Made by a program: the position numbers and the translations under genes | Notes under the pieces: generated by a model | The model's database searches: none | Seen by the model: the letters and a program-made list of their open reading frames with translations, nothing else | What the model was told of the DNA's origin: nothing | Part shown: positions 12,056 through 22,528 of the stretch, in pieces | Layout: each line of letters begins with the position of its first letter | Numbering within the stretch: position 1 is the stretch's first letter | Assembly: GCA_013407085.1 (NCBI GenBank) | Contig: JACCGJ010003084.1 | Coordinates: 53,402-117,401, forward strand | Source: Atriophallophorus winterbourni | Lineage: Eukaryota > Platyhelminthes > Trematoda > Plagiorchiida > Microphallidae | Length of the DNA: 64,000 nucleotides | Direction: 5' to 3'

Positions 12056-12500
12056 ATGGAAATGTGAGCAACACATTACTTTGGTCATCCATAAGCGCCT
12101 TGAGTGCTCCGATCGATTATCACTTTGTGATTCTGTGTCTGAACATCGTGGTTCGTTGTACGAACCCTATATAACAGTGGCACACAAGCATAACTTTGTT
12201 TACCACTTCACCACTGTTTCAAGGCTCCCTGAAACTGATCTCATCGTCTCCACCTGACGACGGCAAACAGCCAGAAACTGGTAGTGGTGTGTAAGGTATG
12301 GGGATGTGAGCAACACATTACTTTGGTCATCCATACGCGCCCTCAGTGTTTTGACCAAGAATCACTTTGTGATTTTGTGTCTAAACCTAGTGGTTCGTTG
12401 TACGAACCATATATAACAGTGGCATACAAGCATAACTTTGTTTACCACTTTACCATTTTTTCAATGCTCACTGAACCTGATTTTTCTGTTTCCACCTGAT

Positions 12501-12900
12501 TAAGCATTGTCCTCATTCCCGTCTGTATTGAGACGAATGCAAATTCAATATTTCAAGTTATATTTCGTATCGATAATTAGATAATCTCAAAATGAGTTTT
12601 GTCGTTCTGCGCTGTGGCGTTTCCAATAGCTGAATATCTTTTTCAACCAAGGATCCTATGCCGGTATAGCATATTTAACATGAAGACGGATGTACGTTCA
12701 AATCAATTTGCAGACAAAATTGAGGTCAAACGAAACTAGGACTCTTCTAGGGAGACCCAAGTTGCTCTCAGCTATGCAGGCAGCCAGTCGACACTGCATT
12801 GAGTTTCCTAAGTGTGATTGGATAATCACGCCTAAATTTTTTGGAGGAGGCGTGTTTATTAACATTGCGACCTAGATAATATTCTTTGCTCAACATTCTG
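12501..12900. other. unassigned spacer
   Basis: Starts abruptly after the truncated last satellite unit. AT-rich, without a convincing reading frame or repeat. A short frame at 12690-12875 has no recognisable motif. Confidence 0.5.
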
Positions 12901-13077
12901 TTGAGAGACAATAGGCTGCATTCCGAAGCATTCAGTGGCATTTAGTTGTCTATGGACCAACAATAAATCATATCGAGATCCCGTTGCAGTTTCTGCGTGT
13001 CGTCTGTGGAGTTTATCTTGCGCCAAAGCTTTTCGTCCTAAGCGAAAATAACACAGTAGGCAAGTCGATTATATATA

Positions 13078-14187
13078 CACTCGAATCTCGGTACTATGCC
13101 ACCTCGTTACTAGGCCACTCTCGCTACTATGCCACTTTTGCTCGGTCGCGACAAAATTCAATACAAAATAAATTTACTATGCCACTCCCTACTCTCGTTA
13201 CTATGCCACTATTCTGTGACTATTTAGAAATGCATTTTTGCGCATTTTACGCATATAGTCAGCCGGTTTCAAGGTCAAACACGCGATGTTTCTCCCTGAC
13301 GTCAGCTACAACAAGCCAATCACCTCACGCACAACGACGAGCCTCTTTCCTACTCTTGCTTTAAGTATCGATAGATAGACCCACGAAAGCGCGCGCACAA
13401 ACAGACACTCACAACAGTGACATCGTTATTTTGCAAACTATTCAGCCCATAATGTCAGCTCAAAAACGCAAGCGCATCGACTTTACGCTGAAGGAGAAGT
13501 TCGAGATCATCGATGCTGCGAAGAAGGAGCCGAATCAGTCCAAGTTGGCGAGGGAGATTAGCAAGAAATGGAGCGTCGAAGTTAAGAGAACCACCGTGAA
13601 GGGCATTCTCAGCGAGAAGGATGAAATTGAAGCTGCATTCAAAGCTGACGCAGCCTCACGACCCGAAGTTTGAGGAGGTAGTGCTGATGTGGCTGATGCA
13701 AGCAAGAGGACTGAATCTGCCTGTCAGCGGCGATCTGATCAAGGAGAATGCGATAAAACTGGCCGAGCTGACGCACATCTCAGTCTTTATGGCGAGCGAC
13801 GGTTGGTTAGACAGCTTCAAGAAGCGCAATGGCGTCACGTTCAAGACAGTGCAGGGCGAAGCTAGAGCGGTGGAGTCCCAATCCCTTATTGATTGGCAGC
13901 AGCAGGTTCTCCGGCCCTTACTCAGGCAGTTCTCTTCAGGTGATGTCTTCAACCTGGACGAGACTGATGCAAGCGTGTGATCGGCTAGACAACGAGATGA
14001 ACGAGATCCGACGAAAGAAGTTGCGTCAGCCGACGATTTCTGAGAGCTTTGGACTGATCGATTGAGCAAATAAATGATGGACTTGAGAAAATAAAGCCGT
14101 TTTTACAAAACCTCGTTACTATGCCACTCTCGTACTATGCCACTTTTGCTCGGTCCCAACGGGTAGCATAGTACTGAGATTTCAGTG
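13078..14187 (+). mobile_element. pogo/Tigger-type DNA transposon, internally deleted
   Basis: About 26-bp imperfect terminal inverted repeats: left CACTCGAATCTCGGTACTAT (from 13078) and right, read inward, CACTGAAATCTCAGTACTAT (from 14187). They are flanked by TA on both sides (13076-13077 and 14188-14189), the target duplication expected of Tc1/mariner-pogo elements. Subterminal direct repeats of CTACTATGCCAC and TTTTGCTCGGTC lie inside both ends. The element lies inside a CR1 reverse transcriptase, so it arrived later. Confidence 0.85.
13452..14065 (+). pseudogene. Tigger transposase remnant, DDE domain deleted
   Basis: Starts MSAQKRKRIDFTLKEKFEII, a CENP-B/pogo N-terminal helix-turn-helix. 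The frame shifts near 13640-13670, then a second CENP-B-like DNA-binding domain follows (PKFEEVVLMWLMQARG, ASDGWLDSFKKRNGV). The catalytic domain begins with FNLDETDAS, containing the first DDE aspartate, and then stops. It is joined directly to a C-terminal tail (DRLDNEMNEIRRKKL, QPTISESFGLID). Most of the DDE domain is missing, so it could move only with help from a complete relative. Confidence 0.82.
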
Positions 14188-15189
14188 TATTAAAAACAAA
14201 AGAGGTTTTTGGACTAATCCAAGATATCAACCACTCTTTAATCCATGCATGGAGTTTACCCCGTATACCGTAGGTGAGTAGTTTCGACGAAAGTATTTCG
14301 TGATTCACACAATTGGAAGCTTTTAGGAAATCAATATAAATCACGTACATGGAGTTGCACGCATCCAATAGCTCGGACCAAGATTCTTTTGCTATTACTA
14401 AGTTTAACCGGCAAGATCATTTTTTCCTGAATCCACGCTGTGCCCAGGAGATTAAATTATTAATCTCAAAGTGATTCCGTAAGGCATCAGCTATTATGGA
14501 CTCCATTACTGTTGATAGCTCTGGTAATAACGGTATCGGGCGATAGTTTAATGTATTATGTCTCTCGCCACCCTTGTAGATGTGACTAATCGGGCAGCTT
14601 TACTAGTTTCCGGTAGAAAGCTGTGCTCGTACATCATCGTGAATACATCAGATGTCGGTATTGCCAATGCGGAAGATAGATTGTACACTATGTTTGCGTG
14701 TATATTGTCTATACCGGATGAACCTGTTCTCTTCATCGTCATTAATTTATTTTAAAGAACGTTAGGGGAAACTCCACCCCGTGAAGAATTGGCAGGCTGC
14801 AGCGCTCAGAGTTTAAAGGCTGTCCATGAGTCGACACTTGTGAGAAAACTGATGCGAACTGTTGTCGGAAAACGTTAGCACAATCTTTAAATGACTTCAC
14901 TAGTCCAGTACCGGAGGCCAGTGGCGGTATTCCCATTTTAAGATTCCGGAGGTCTTTGACGTGTTCATACAAGGCTTTTAGTTTTATAATCAATTTTTGG
15001 ACTACACTGATTTGATAATCTTTTCTGTCTTTTCGAATGAGAGAGACACACTTATTTCGCAATAAGGTGTAGAAGCACCAAGATATCGCAGACGCATCGT
15101 TCAAGTATTTGGACCAGGCTTTGTCATGCTTACACATCCATTTCCAAATACCGCTTCTGAGAGGCTTTTCGGACGCTGTTTGCTGGATA

Positions 15190-15440
15190 TAATTTTTACC
15201 TTCGATGATGAATCAATGATCGACCATTGGGCAGACCGCACTTGCGGTACAAAGACGTTTGCAAAAGAGATATGGAAGCTCTTGGCATTGAACCGGCAAG
15301 TTGGGAAGAACTTGCTCTTGACCGCTCACATTGGAGGCACTGTGAAAGCGTCATGTGCAAGCTGGGGAGGAGCAGATTCAGCTTTTGGCTGCTGAACGCA
15401 AATCACGCCGCCGGCGTGCAACTATACAATCCTATCCGAA
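15190..15440 (+). mobile_element. RTE LINE 3' end fragment
   Basis: Translation around 15227-15420 gives GRPHLRYKDVCKRDMEALGI and SWEELALDRSHWRHC, the standard C-terminus of RTE-clade polyproteins. Nothing upstream continues it, so this is a 5'-truncated insertion. Similar scraps occur at 30.5 and 38.6 kb. Confidence 0.75.
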
Positions 15441-15779
15441 TCATTAATTTAAAAATTATCAAAGAGTATTTAAATAGCATTTTCAGGCCGAAACATCCTC
15501 ACATATCTATCTTCGCATTTGGTAGCTGAAACGAAACAATTGAAATGTTGTCAAGTGATATGAGACATGCTGATCAGCAGCAGTTATTAGCTTTGTATGT
15601 GACGGGCCAGAAATATTAACTGGACATACTGAGGGATTCAGTCTTTGTCATATTCTCAAAAATGCTCCAAGATGTTTCGTATCTATGACAAAAAGTGATG
15701 AAAAATTGCTATAGTAGCTTACTAAAGAAAGAATGAACAATATTTTACATCCAAGCAAATCACACATCTGAATTTGCAT

Positions 15780-15960
15780 GTTTTCTAATGAAAAGTTACG
15801 TGGAGTTTCATCGGCGGCACAACGGACTGGGCCCATTGCTTTTGTTATTGGAAGATCTAGGTATTCTAAAAGTGTCTGCAACATTTGAATCACGAGATCC
15901 AATGGCATCGGTAATGTATAACCATTGCTTAAAATCATGTTGCTTTGATTCTCAAGTTGA
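15780..15960 (-). mobile_element. CR1 ORF1 fragment
   Basis: The minus-strand translation contains AIGSRDSNVADTFRIPRSS, matching in order the ORF1 segment of the better CR1 copy at 52.9-53.0 kb (TIGIKNAILVDAFRIPRYN). The longer frame at 16058-15648 only overlaps it and is not otherwise recognisable. Confidence 0.6.
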
Positions 15961-16080
15961 TAGTGATTAAACAATTTTGTGACACCGTCGAATATTATTA
16001 TTCGTGAAGTATACTTGTCCCGATAAGTGTTTAGACACGTTCTTTCGCACCAGAGCATGCCGCCTTGTACTTAGCAAGTT

Positions 16081-16490
16081 TGTAGTGGACCAGAAATATA
16101 AGTCTAGCACTACACACAAAATGGCAATAATGGAAAGAACTCACTAAAAGACCAAAGGAGCAAATGTCCAAATAATGATCCAGAGAAGCCCAACGATAGC
16201 AAAATAATCCACACAGGAAAAGTCCAAGAGATAATGGAATCCAAGGTGCAGAAAGTGCTAAAATGTTGGAGGATCCGTTAATCACACTCCCGGCACGCGG
16301 CGATCCACGCAAACTCCGCAACCGCGGAAGAAGACAAAGTCTGAGTTCCAAATTGTATTGACCGCCAAAAAGGTGTGTTGTACAAGCATTAATTCGAATG
16401 AAATACACATGGCCAAAAAATGAATAATTATACAAGGCCAAAAAGTGTATGTACAAAATGCTAAGGTACAAGGGAAAGTAGGTCACTACA
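16081..16490 (-). mobile_element. solo LTR of a Ty3/gypsy element
   Basis: 410 bp bounded by TGTAGTG..CACTACA, which gives TG..CA ends, and flanked by a direct AGTT duplication (16077-16080 and 16491-16494). Its interior matches the LTR at 29954-30360 (TCTAGCACTACACA, AAAGAACTCACTAAAAGACC, TGTTGGAGGATCCGTTAA). Orientation is set by the linked element. A solo LTR arises by recombination between the two LTRs of a full element. Confidence 0.85.
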
Positions 16491-16986
16491 AGTTAAACTG
16501 GGTCCAGAATTGAGTAGATACGCATTGAGGATGACTTCTTTCATGTCAGAGTTAGTTCACAATGTCAATCTTAATAGGCGCGGCCGGTCTACGTGTGGGG
16601 AGCCTTTATGCTGAGTTAAGCGTGTCATCGAAATAGGTACTGAAGTATTCAAGCAAATCTGTGTACGGAGATTAGTCCATTAATTGAGCTCATGTTCTTC
16701 TCTTGCCGAAAAAAGTGTATCTGTCGACTCCGGTAAATTTTTGTATAGTACATTGAGAGCGATATCGGTCTTAGTTGAATGAGCTGTAGTGTTGCGTTTT
16801 TTGGTTTGCTCGGATCTGGCAACCAGACGGTGGGTGGTCCAGGCCAAAGTGTTCACCAATTTACCAGATGAGGACCGCGGTAAGCAGGTTTCACCAGATC
16901 CATCTTTTTTACACCCGGATAAGCAGTCACCAGACTCAGTTAAGGGTTAAGTTTGAATCGTAATTTTTCTCATGCTTTTTGACGCC

Positions 16987-17305
16987 TTATGCAACATTTA
17001 TTTCAGGTTGAATTGCTTTGGCAATTGTATCTACCAAAATCTGTTTAAATGTTTCTTCGTTAATAATTTTCAAAAAATCCCTATTCGAGATTCCAGCTCT
17101 CCTCGCGGGAAGGATTTGTAGGTGTATCGCTAGGTTGTTTACTCCAACATGCACTACATACGTAGCGAACGCCGGGGAAATCAACGTTGTTAATAAACAT
17201 TTGACGCACATCATGTGCTGCCTTCTTTGTCTGGGCATCAAGGTCATCCTTCGTGTCATTGTTACAATCCAGTAAGGGATGAGTCTGTGCACAATCCACA
17301 ATCAC
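16987..17305 (-). mobile_element. CR1 ORF1 fragment with PHD-like finger
   Basis: Minus-strand frames give a cysteine-containing run (DFPGVRYVCSACW) after VDCAQTHPLLDC. It matches the pattern CYMCSTMIHTDCDKFL...GDCYVCSVC of the CR1 copy ending at 63310. ORF1 proteins of several CR1-group LINEs begin with such a zinc finger. Frameshifted and truncated. Confidence 0.6.
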
Positions 17306-17309
17306 TGTT

Positions 17310-18280
17310 GTCTTCCTTTACTAATTATGGCCGAGATTGTAGTTATTAGTTTACTTAAAAGCTATTTTCCTTTTGTATTTGTTGATATTGATTGATCTCA
17401 AATTTTCTATATGACAGGTGCTTATCATTTTTAATACCAAACCAACGATAAATAAACTTAGAGACAAATCAAGAAAAAGAATTGGCCGCAAATGGCAAAG
17501 AATCACGATATGCCAATCGATCTGAGATCACTCCTCTTCCCGCATCAATGGCTGCTCAATATCTGTTATAACGTCACGCAGCAATTTGTTGCTTATCTAA
17601 TATTTGATCTGAATTATTTTTTAACATCCCGATTTTAGACTATTCAGCTGCGATTTTTCTGAACGATCAGAAGAACATTAAACACTTTGATAACTCCAAT
17701 TAACGTACAATTATTATCACCTATGGAGATATTTCCGAACCCATTCTAGAACAAAATTATATTCTAACTAATAGAATACATAAACCAGGACTTGGCCAAG
17801 CATAACTCAGCATCTACTAGATAGACAATCTTTCGTTTTCGTGACCGTCAGTTATATTGACGGAACAAAAGAAAACAAATTATTTCTTTAGCACAATACT
17901 TATATACTCAGCTGTTGTTATTATAATAATTTATCTAAAGATAAAAATTTCATAAACCGGAAATTATATCATCCTTTACATCCTCCATCTTCTTCTTCCT
18001 TTTATAAATCGCATTACAGAGACCATTTTCGCTACTAAATTTACTTGGTAGTATAATTTTGTACTGTTATACAAAGCATTTCTATGTAGAGAATCATATG
18101 TTTATATACTTTCCCAATTAAATTAAAATTAATTAATTGTAAATAATTCAGATATATTGAATGAAACAAATTTCAACATGGTATCAAAAATAGAAACTCA
18201 AGAACTATTTTCAATTTTTATCGATTAGATAATGTGAACGAATCAATCAAAATAAGAACTTAAAATGATTTACAAAGAAG
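17310..18280. other. AT-rich non-coding DNA
   Basis: No supported gene, structured repeat or transposon motif seen on either strand. It precedes the secreted-protein gene. Confidence 0.5.
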
Positions 18281-18284
18281 CTTA

Positions 18285-18600
18285 TTTGAATGCATTTTCA
18301 TCACACACACACACACACCACGACCGGTTTGGTGCTGAGGGCACTCATCGGGTAGGTACAGTAGGAACAGATGCCGCATGCGTTTGAAACAACAGAAGGA
18401 TGGTAAATTATTTGTGCTTGTATGCCACTGATGGAGATACATGCAAATGAGTATTTTCGTTCATGGTAATGTGTCCAAACTCTGTCTACATGAGTGTGAG
18501 CTCATGTGTTTGAACAGGATAGTCGTACTAACCTTATTCAACAGTGACATAAAAGCGCTACTGGTTTAAAATAATTTGCTTCCAGTTTGGTTACTTCGTT
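18285..18600. repeat. hammerhead satellite subfamily B, inverted pair
   Basis: On the minus strand, 18420-18285 ends in a hammerhead-like block: CGATGA (expected UGAUGA), a perfect GTGC/GCAC stem II with loop CCTCA, CAAACCGGTC (expected GAAAC), then GTGGTGTG. Two core changes suggest it no longer cleaves. From about 18421 the plus strand carries another partial unit with GTGTTTGAACA, GTCGTACTAACC and ACAGTGACATAAAAGC, equivalent to GTCTGAACA, TTGTACGAACC and ACAGTGGCATACAAGC of the main array. Confidence 0.7.
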
Positions 18601-18696
18601 TCACCCAATCAGACGATAAAAGAAATGGCAACCAATGGATTTCAAATATGTTAAGATAAATATAAGTTAAATTTTCATTTCGCTTTTTCGAACAAC

Positions 18697-19736
18697 ATGC
18701 GAGTACTACTCACCCTGTGCATCATCTTTCAAATCGTGACGTGCAAACGTATGTCCAGTTTGGTACAATTTACTTTTGCTAATGCAATTAAAAATACAAC
18801 AATTTCTAACTAACATTTGATTTTCAGCTTACAATGTTTTGCTGAAATTTAAATTTGACGTTGCTAAAGATTATCAAACGAAACATTGTGATGCCTTAGC
18901 ACCGGTTTATTGGGAAATTGGATGCACTATGGTAAGTACAATATTCGGAAACCCTACCATTTTTCGAAACCAAACATACAATATTTAACAATTGGCACAT
19001 GCTTGAATTCAATTTCTATAAAACAAATGCTTGAGTAGATTTCATGACGGTTTTTTAGACCGCCGATCACAGAATGGCGCTGGATTGTTTAATGATCAAG
19101 ACACGAATATCGCTTTCAGAACAATATATAAATTTATATTCTAAACGAGTTTAATGCAAAATACATCACTGTTTTCGAATTTAGGCTCAAGATTGATGTT
19201 TAACACGTTATTAAATGGAAACAGTTCCAAGGAATTTCACTTCAGAGTGACCAGAAAACTAAAAGCTGAATCTCTTAATACTATTGTCTAAGTAAAAAGC
19301 GAACATTAATTCTAAACTTTATTTTTGTTTCTGGCCTTTTAAGGATTTCATTGACAGAATTGATTGGCAATCTTAGCTGGAATATTTTATTTCATGTATT
19401 TTATAATTGCAAGCTGGCAATGATGAACTTTAGAGGCTTTTCAAACATTTGCACTAAATTACATTTGAATCTAACATCTCATTGCATTCACAGATGCAAA
19501 CGGAACTAATGATTCATGACTGCGGTTTACGGAGGTACATGATAATGCTCAATAGCTTTTTGTTTGGAGAATACACAATTCACGTAGCTCAACTGGATAG
19601 CTCAAAGGATAGAAGCAACGAAATAATCAAAACACTGCGACAAAGCAAAACACTGCAAGTTTTGTCAGTTTGCCGTAAGTTACACTGAATTCTAACTTAT
19701 GCTGTGTATTAAGTATCACATGGAATGCGAATCAAA

Positions 19737-19777
<41 letters not shown>

Positions 19778-19808
19778 CGATATATATGATATATATATAT
19801 ATACTATA

Positions 19809-19864
<56 letters not shown>

Positions 19865-20257
19865 TGCACTTCCAGTTTATAATCAATGTTTAAGAATCTT
19901 TTGAAATCATTGTGTTTCAAACGTGGTGTCCAAGTACATGCAAATATCTGCGAAGCATTGACCATTTTGTAGGCTTTTCTATCTAATTATCTTTTTTGAA
20001 TTCGTCAGACAACACCAAGATGTACGCGAACTGTAAATAAAAATGGTGGGAAACGTGTATCCCATAAGCGATATCTTTTTCACCTCCTATTAATTCCTTG
20101 TCAATCACAAGGACTCAACTCGATTTTACTACTTCAGTTCCATATACATTTATATGAGTTGTCCTTACTTGATTTCTTCCCGGTCTTAATTACAGTGAAA
20201 AAAAAAATAATCAGTGGTCATTCCTATAAACCCAAAGACTTCAAAACGGAATTGTAG
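18697..20257 (+). CDS. small secreted cysteine-containing protein, four exons
   Basis: Exons 18697-18748, 18828-18931, 19494-19674 and 20196-20257 join in frame (phases 1, 0, 1) to give 132 residues ending at TAG. All introns are GT..AG with good donors (GTATGT, GTAAGT, GTAAGT) and pyrimidine-rich acceptors. Residues 1-17 (MRVLLTLCIIFQIVTCK) look like a signal peptide. The mature chain has cysteines at 38, 50, 62 and 112, enough for two disulfides, and a lysine-rich tail (LKKKIISGHSYKPKDF). No transmembrane segment after the signal. I do not recognise the family. Exon 3 could instead splice in the same phase to the 33-base microexon at 30882, so the last exon is the least certain. No TATA box was identified. 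Confidence 0.62.
19736..19862. repeat. (TC)n-(TA)n microsatellite
   Basis: A short TC run followed by about 110 bases of mostly TA dinucleotides, lying in the third intron of the secreted-protein gene. The apparent reading frame rich in Y and I is an artefact of the repeat. Confidence 0.95.
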
Positions 20258-21375
20258 ATGTCGTGACTGCCCTTTCTTCGAACAGATAGTTTACCTGTGA
20301 TGAATCACCGCAACCTTGAGGTTCAAGTTTATTGAAAGCTGGTAGAACTCGACAACTTGACCTTTTCTTCCTGGTTTAGAATTGCTCAGAATATTTCATG
20401 AGAAATATTTCAATCTACACAAAATTCAATTTTTCATATGAGATGGGTAGGTTCTGCTTTGCGGTCGCCTTGTTTGCGTTGATACTTTTTGTCATATCAT
20501 CGGCGAATCTGCTTAGAGTTCTCACATTCCAAGAATTCCGTGTTACTTTCGATCATAGCCATCGGAAATTAATTCGTCTTGTCTTGTGCAACTGATCCAC
20601 AGAAAATTTACCGTTTCGACGTAAATATATCAGTTTGCTCAGGCCCACCGTTATTGCTATTATCGCAAATATCGTGTCGAGCTAGGCATTTTGATACCTG
20701 ATTCTGTGTTCTACCTTGTGTGGTTAACGAGTTATAGCGGATTATTTGCTAAATGACAAAATCTCGGGTTCCAAAGCAGCTACATCGCGAAGCCGACCGA
20801 AAGCCGATCGCTCAGCCGAACAACCCCCTTCAGGCTACAAACATGCGTGACCACATCACGAGATCCAACATACAGACAAAAAATCGATCGATCAAGCTGC
20901 GACAGTGAGATCTGTTCACGCGACAGCGACATGGATACAATTTGACCTCTGTGCCAAGGGCCTGGATCCGCCGAACGCAATAATGGTCCCGGCCAGTCCA
21001 GCTAATAGAACGTATCTCGACACGCAGTATTGTATCGAGGTCACGTGCAAAGCGTGTGAACATCCGGTGCGCCCAAGACGATCAAGTCATAAGGTGTTTG
21101 GGTAGGACCAAAGTAACTGTGACTGTACTTCAGCAACTTAGTCGATAGCGCCTGCTATGCCTGTGGTCGTTACAGAGCAAAATCCTTGCGTGATGCCGAT
21201 AATTTTGAAGCCAAAATAGAAAATAGAATGGCCAGTTTTGAGTCGAGCCTTTAACGTGTAAGGAAAATGTTGGTAAATCACTTGAGCACGCAAGAGATTA
21301 CTGATGTAAAACATGTTATTATTACAAGGATTTCGGATCAACCACTAAGACCATTGATGTGAAAAAAGATAGATC
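20258..21375. other. unassigned region
   Basis: No supported feature. Overlapping short frames on both strands at 20.78-21.11 kb lack motifs and splice signals. Confidence 0.4.
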
Positions 21376-21475
21376 AGGGTTAATCCTGATCTTACTGTCT
21401 CCACCCGATGACGGCAAACAGCCAGAAACCGGTAGTGGTGTGTAAGGTATGGGGATTTGAGCACCACAATACAAG
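21376..21475 (+). repeat. isolated hammerhead satellite fragment
   Basis: Contains CTTAC, CCAC, then CGATGA in place of UGAUGA, the GGC/GCC stem II, GAAACCGGTA and GTGGTGTGTAAGG. It matches only the ribozyme third of the 242-bp unit. The U to C change in the core should cripple it. Confidence 0.8.
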
Positions 21476-21479
21476 GTTA

Positions 21480-22525
21480 ATCCAGTTTTTGGAATAAGCT
21501 AACACGACCACGGCAGTAAGAAATTATTACAGGGATGTGCTGTTACGGTCGACCTCAGATGTACACTATAAAGCTACTGTACCCGACTCACAAAGTGAAG
21601 CCCCAAATTGTTTACATTCTACAAAGTTTAACTTCCCGATGGGCAATAAGAACTCCCCATGAGCGTGATATGTACGAAAGTTAGCGTGTCCCAACAAGCC
21701 TGTTAGATAGCAAACAGAAATACGACCTCGAGAAATGGCCTCAACTCTGCCAACTAACGCAAATTGAAAATGCAATCCCAAGCAAAGTGACTCGTTTAAC
21801 TCGCCACTAAACTTCAGCTCTTATTGCTCAACCTTGCTTGCTTAGGGTCACACTGAAATCCGAGGCTGATATCGATAATTTACAGCTGAATGCATACCGA
21901 CTCAAGACAGATCCCGACTCAAACTGCTTCATATATCTCGATGCACCATGGTGGGGAAAAAAGGTAGATTGAACGCCATGGAAAATCGGTATCACGAAGT
22001 ATAGATCTACTCGGTGTACCAGAGAACATCTCTCGAGCATCGATTAAGGAAACCGTCGCGCAAGACTTCAAGTAGTGGCGCTACATTGCGTGTTCTCTTG
22101 AAGCTTATAATGCCGTTGATGTGGACAAATTTCGAGTTCCTTTTTCGCCAAAATATAAAGGGGATGGACCAAAACCCCTGAAGATTACGTTCTTGACCAG
22201 CGCTGTGGCCGAAATAGTAAGGTCTGAATGATAATAGGTAAATGAACATCCCCCAGAGATTTTAAAATTAGCCCGCCGAAAGCCAATGCCATAAGTCAAA
22301 CACCCTTGTCTGAAAACAGCAGATATCATCGTTTCCATCCAAATGTAAGAAACCAATACATGAAAAACGTCGTAGATCCCGCTCAAATAGAATCGGACCG
22401 AGTAATTCACACCGAGACCCAACTGTTGATTCAAGCGGTCGGCTACCAAGCTCCAGCTCACGTGTTCCATCATCCCTGGCACTGACTACTCAGCGGGACC
22501 GGCATCACACTGTTTAACGCCTTAT
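21480..22525. other. unassigned region with minus-strand frames
   Basis: Minus-strand frames of up to 125 residues (22482-22105) show no motif I recognise. The stretch could be an old transposon, but no end or core motif was found. Confidence 0.3.
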
Positions 22526-22528
22526 CGA

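Larger units (their letters stand above)
5322..12500 (+). repeat. ~242-bp satellite array, each complete unit with a hammerhead-ribozyme motif
   Basis: About 29.6 head-to-tail units. Every complete unit has, in order: CATCCATAAGCGCC, a GAATCAC/GTGATTC hairpin, a GGTTCG/CGAACC hairpin, CTATATAAC, TGGCATACAAGC, CCACTTTACCACTGTTTC, then the ribozyme block. That block reads CTTAC, a short loop, CCAC, CTGACGA, a GGC/GCC stem, GAAA, CCGGTA, GTGG, loop, GTAAG. The 29 predicted cleavage triplets lie at about 5512, 5754, 5996, 6237, 6479, 6720, 6961, 7202, 7443, 7685, 7928, 8170, 8411, 8653, 8896, 9138, 9380, 9622, 9859, 10102, 10343, 10587, 10830, 11072, 11313, 11553, 11798, 12041 and 12283. By my count 12 are GUA, 7 are GCA and 10 are GUG. 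The last unit stops inside the core at CCACCTGAT. Confidence 0.93.
12900..15137 (-). mobile_element. CR1-type LINE, degenerate, split by a Tigger element
   Basis: Minus-strand parts: linker/finger region 15137-14742 (KCVSLIRKDRKDYQ, FRQQFASVFSQ), thumb/early RT 14742-14548 (KRTGSSGIDNIHANIVYNL), RT palm 14368-14190 (VIYIDFLKASNCVNHEIL). After the Tigger insertion, the continuation 13075-12900 has a recognisable DEKLW block, KINSTDDTQKLQRDLD and CWSIDN. Frameshifts and stops are frequent. The two halves line up directly across the inserted element. Confidence 0.75.

Noticed and set aside
5322..12500. A family of ~71-residue open frames, one per satellite unit, on both strands
   Set aside because: They repeat because the DNA repeats. 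The unit is not a multiple of three, frames end at each unit, many start codons are alternatives, and the non-coding ribozyme and hairpins explain the conservation better.
5322..12500. CRISPR array
   Set aside because: Units are ~242 bp and contiguous without unique spacers, and the context is a eukaryotic genome.
13656..14069. Minus-strand 137-residue frame in the Tigger element
   Set aside because: Shadow of the plus-strand transposase, whose CENP-B and DDE motifs are clear.
19699..19893. Tyrosine/isoleucine-rich protein
   Set aside because: Translation of a TA microsatellite.
20780..21105. Overlapping frames on both strands as a gene
   Set aside because: No start context, splice signals, motif or consistent coding bias on either strand.
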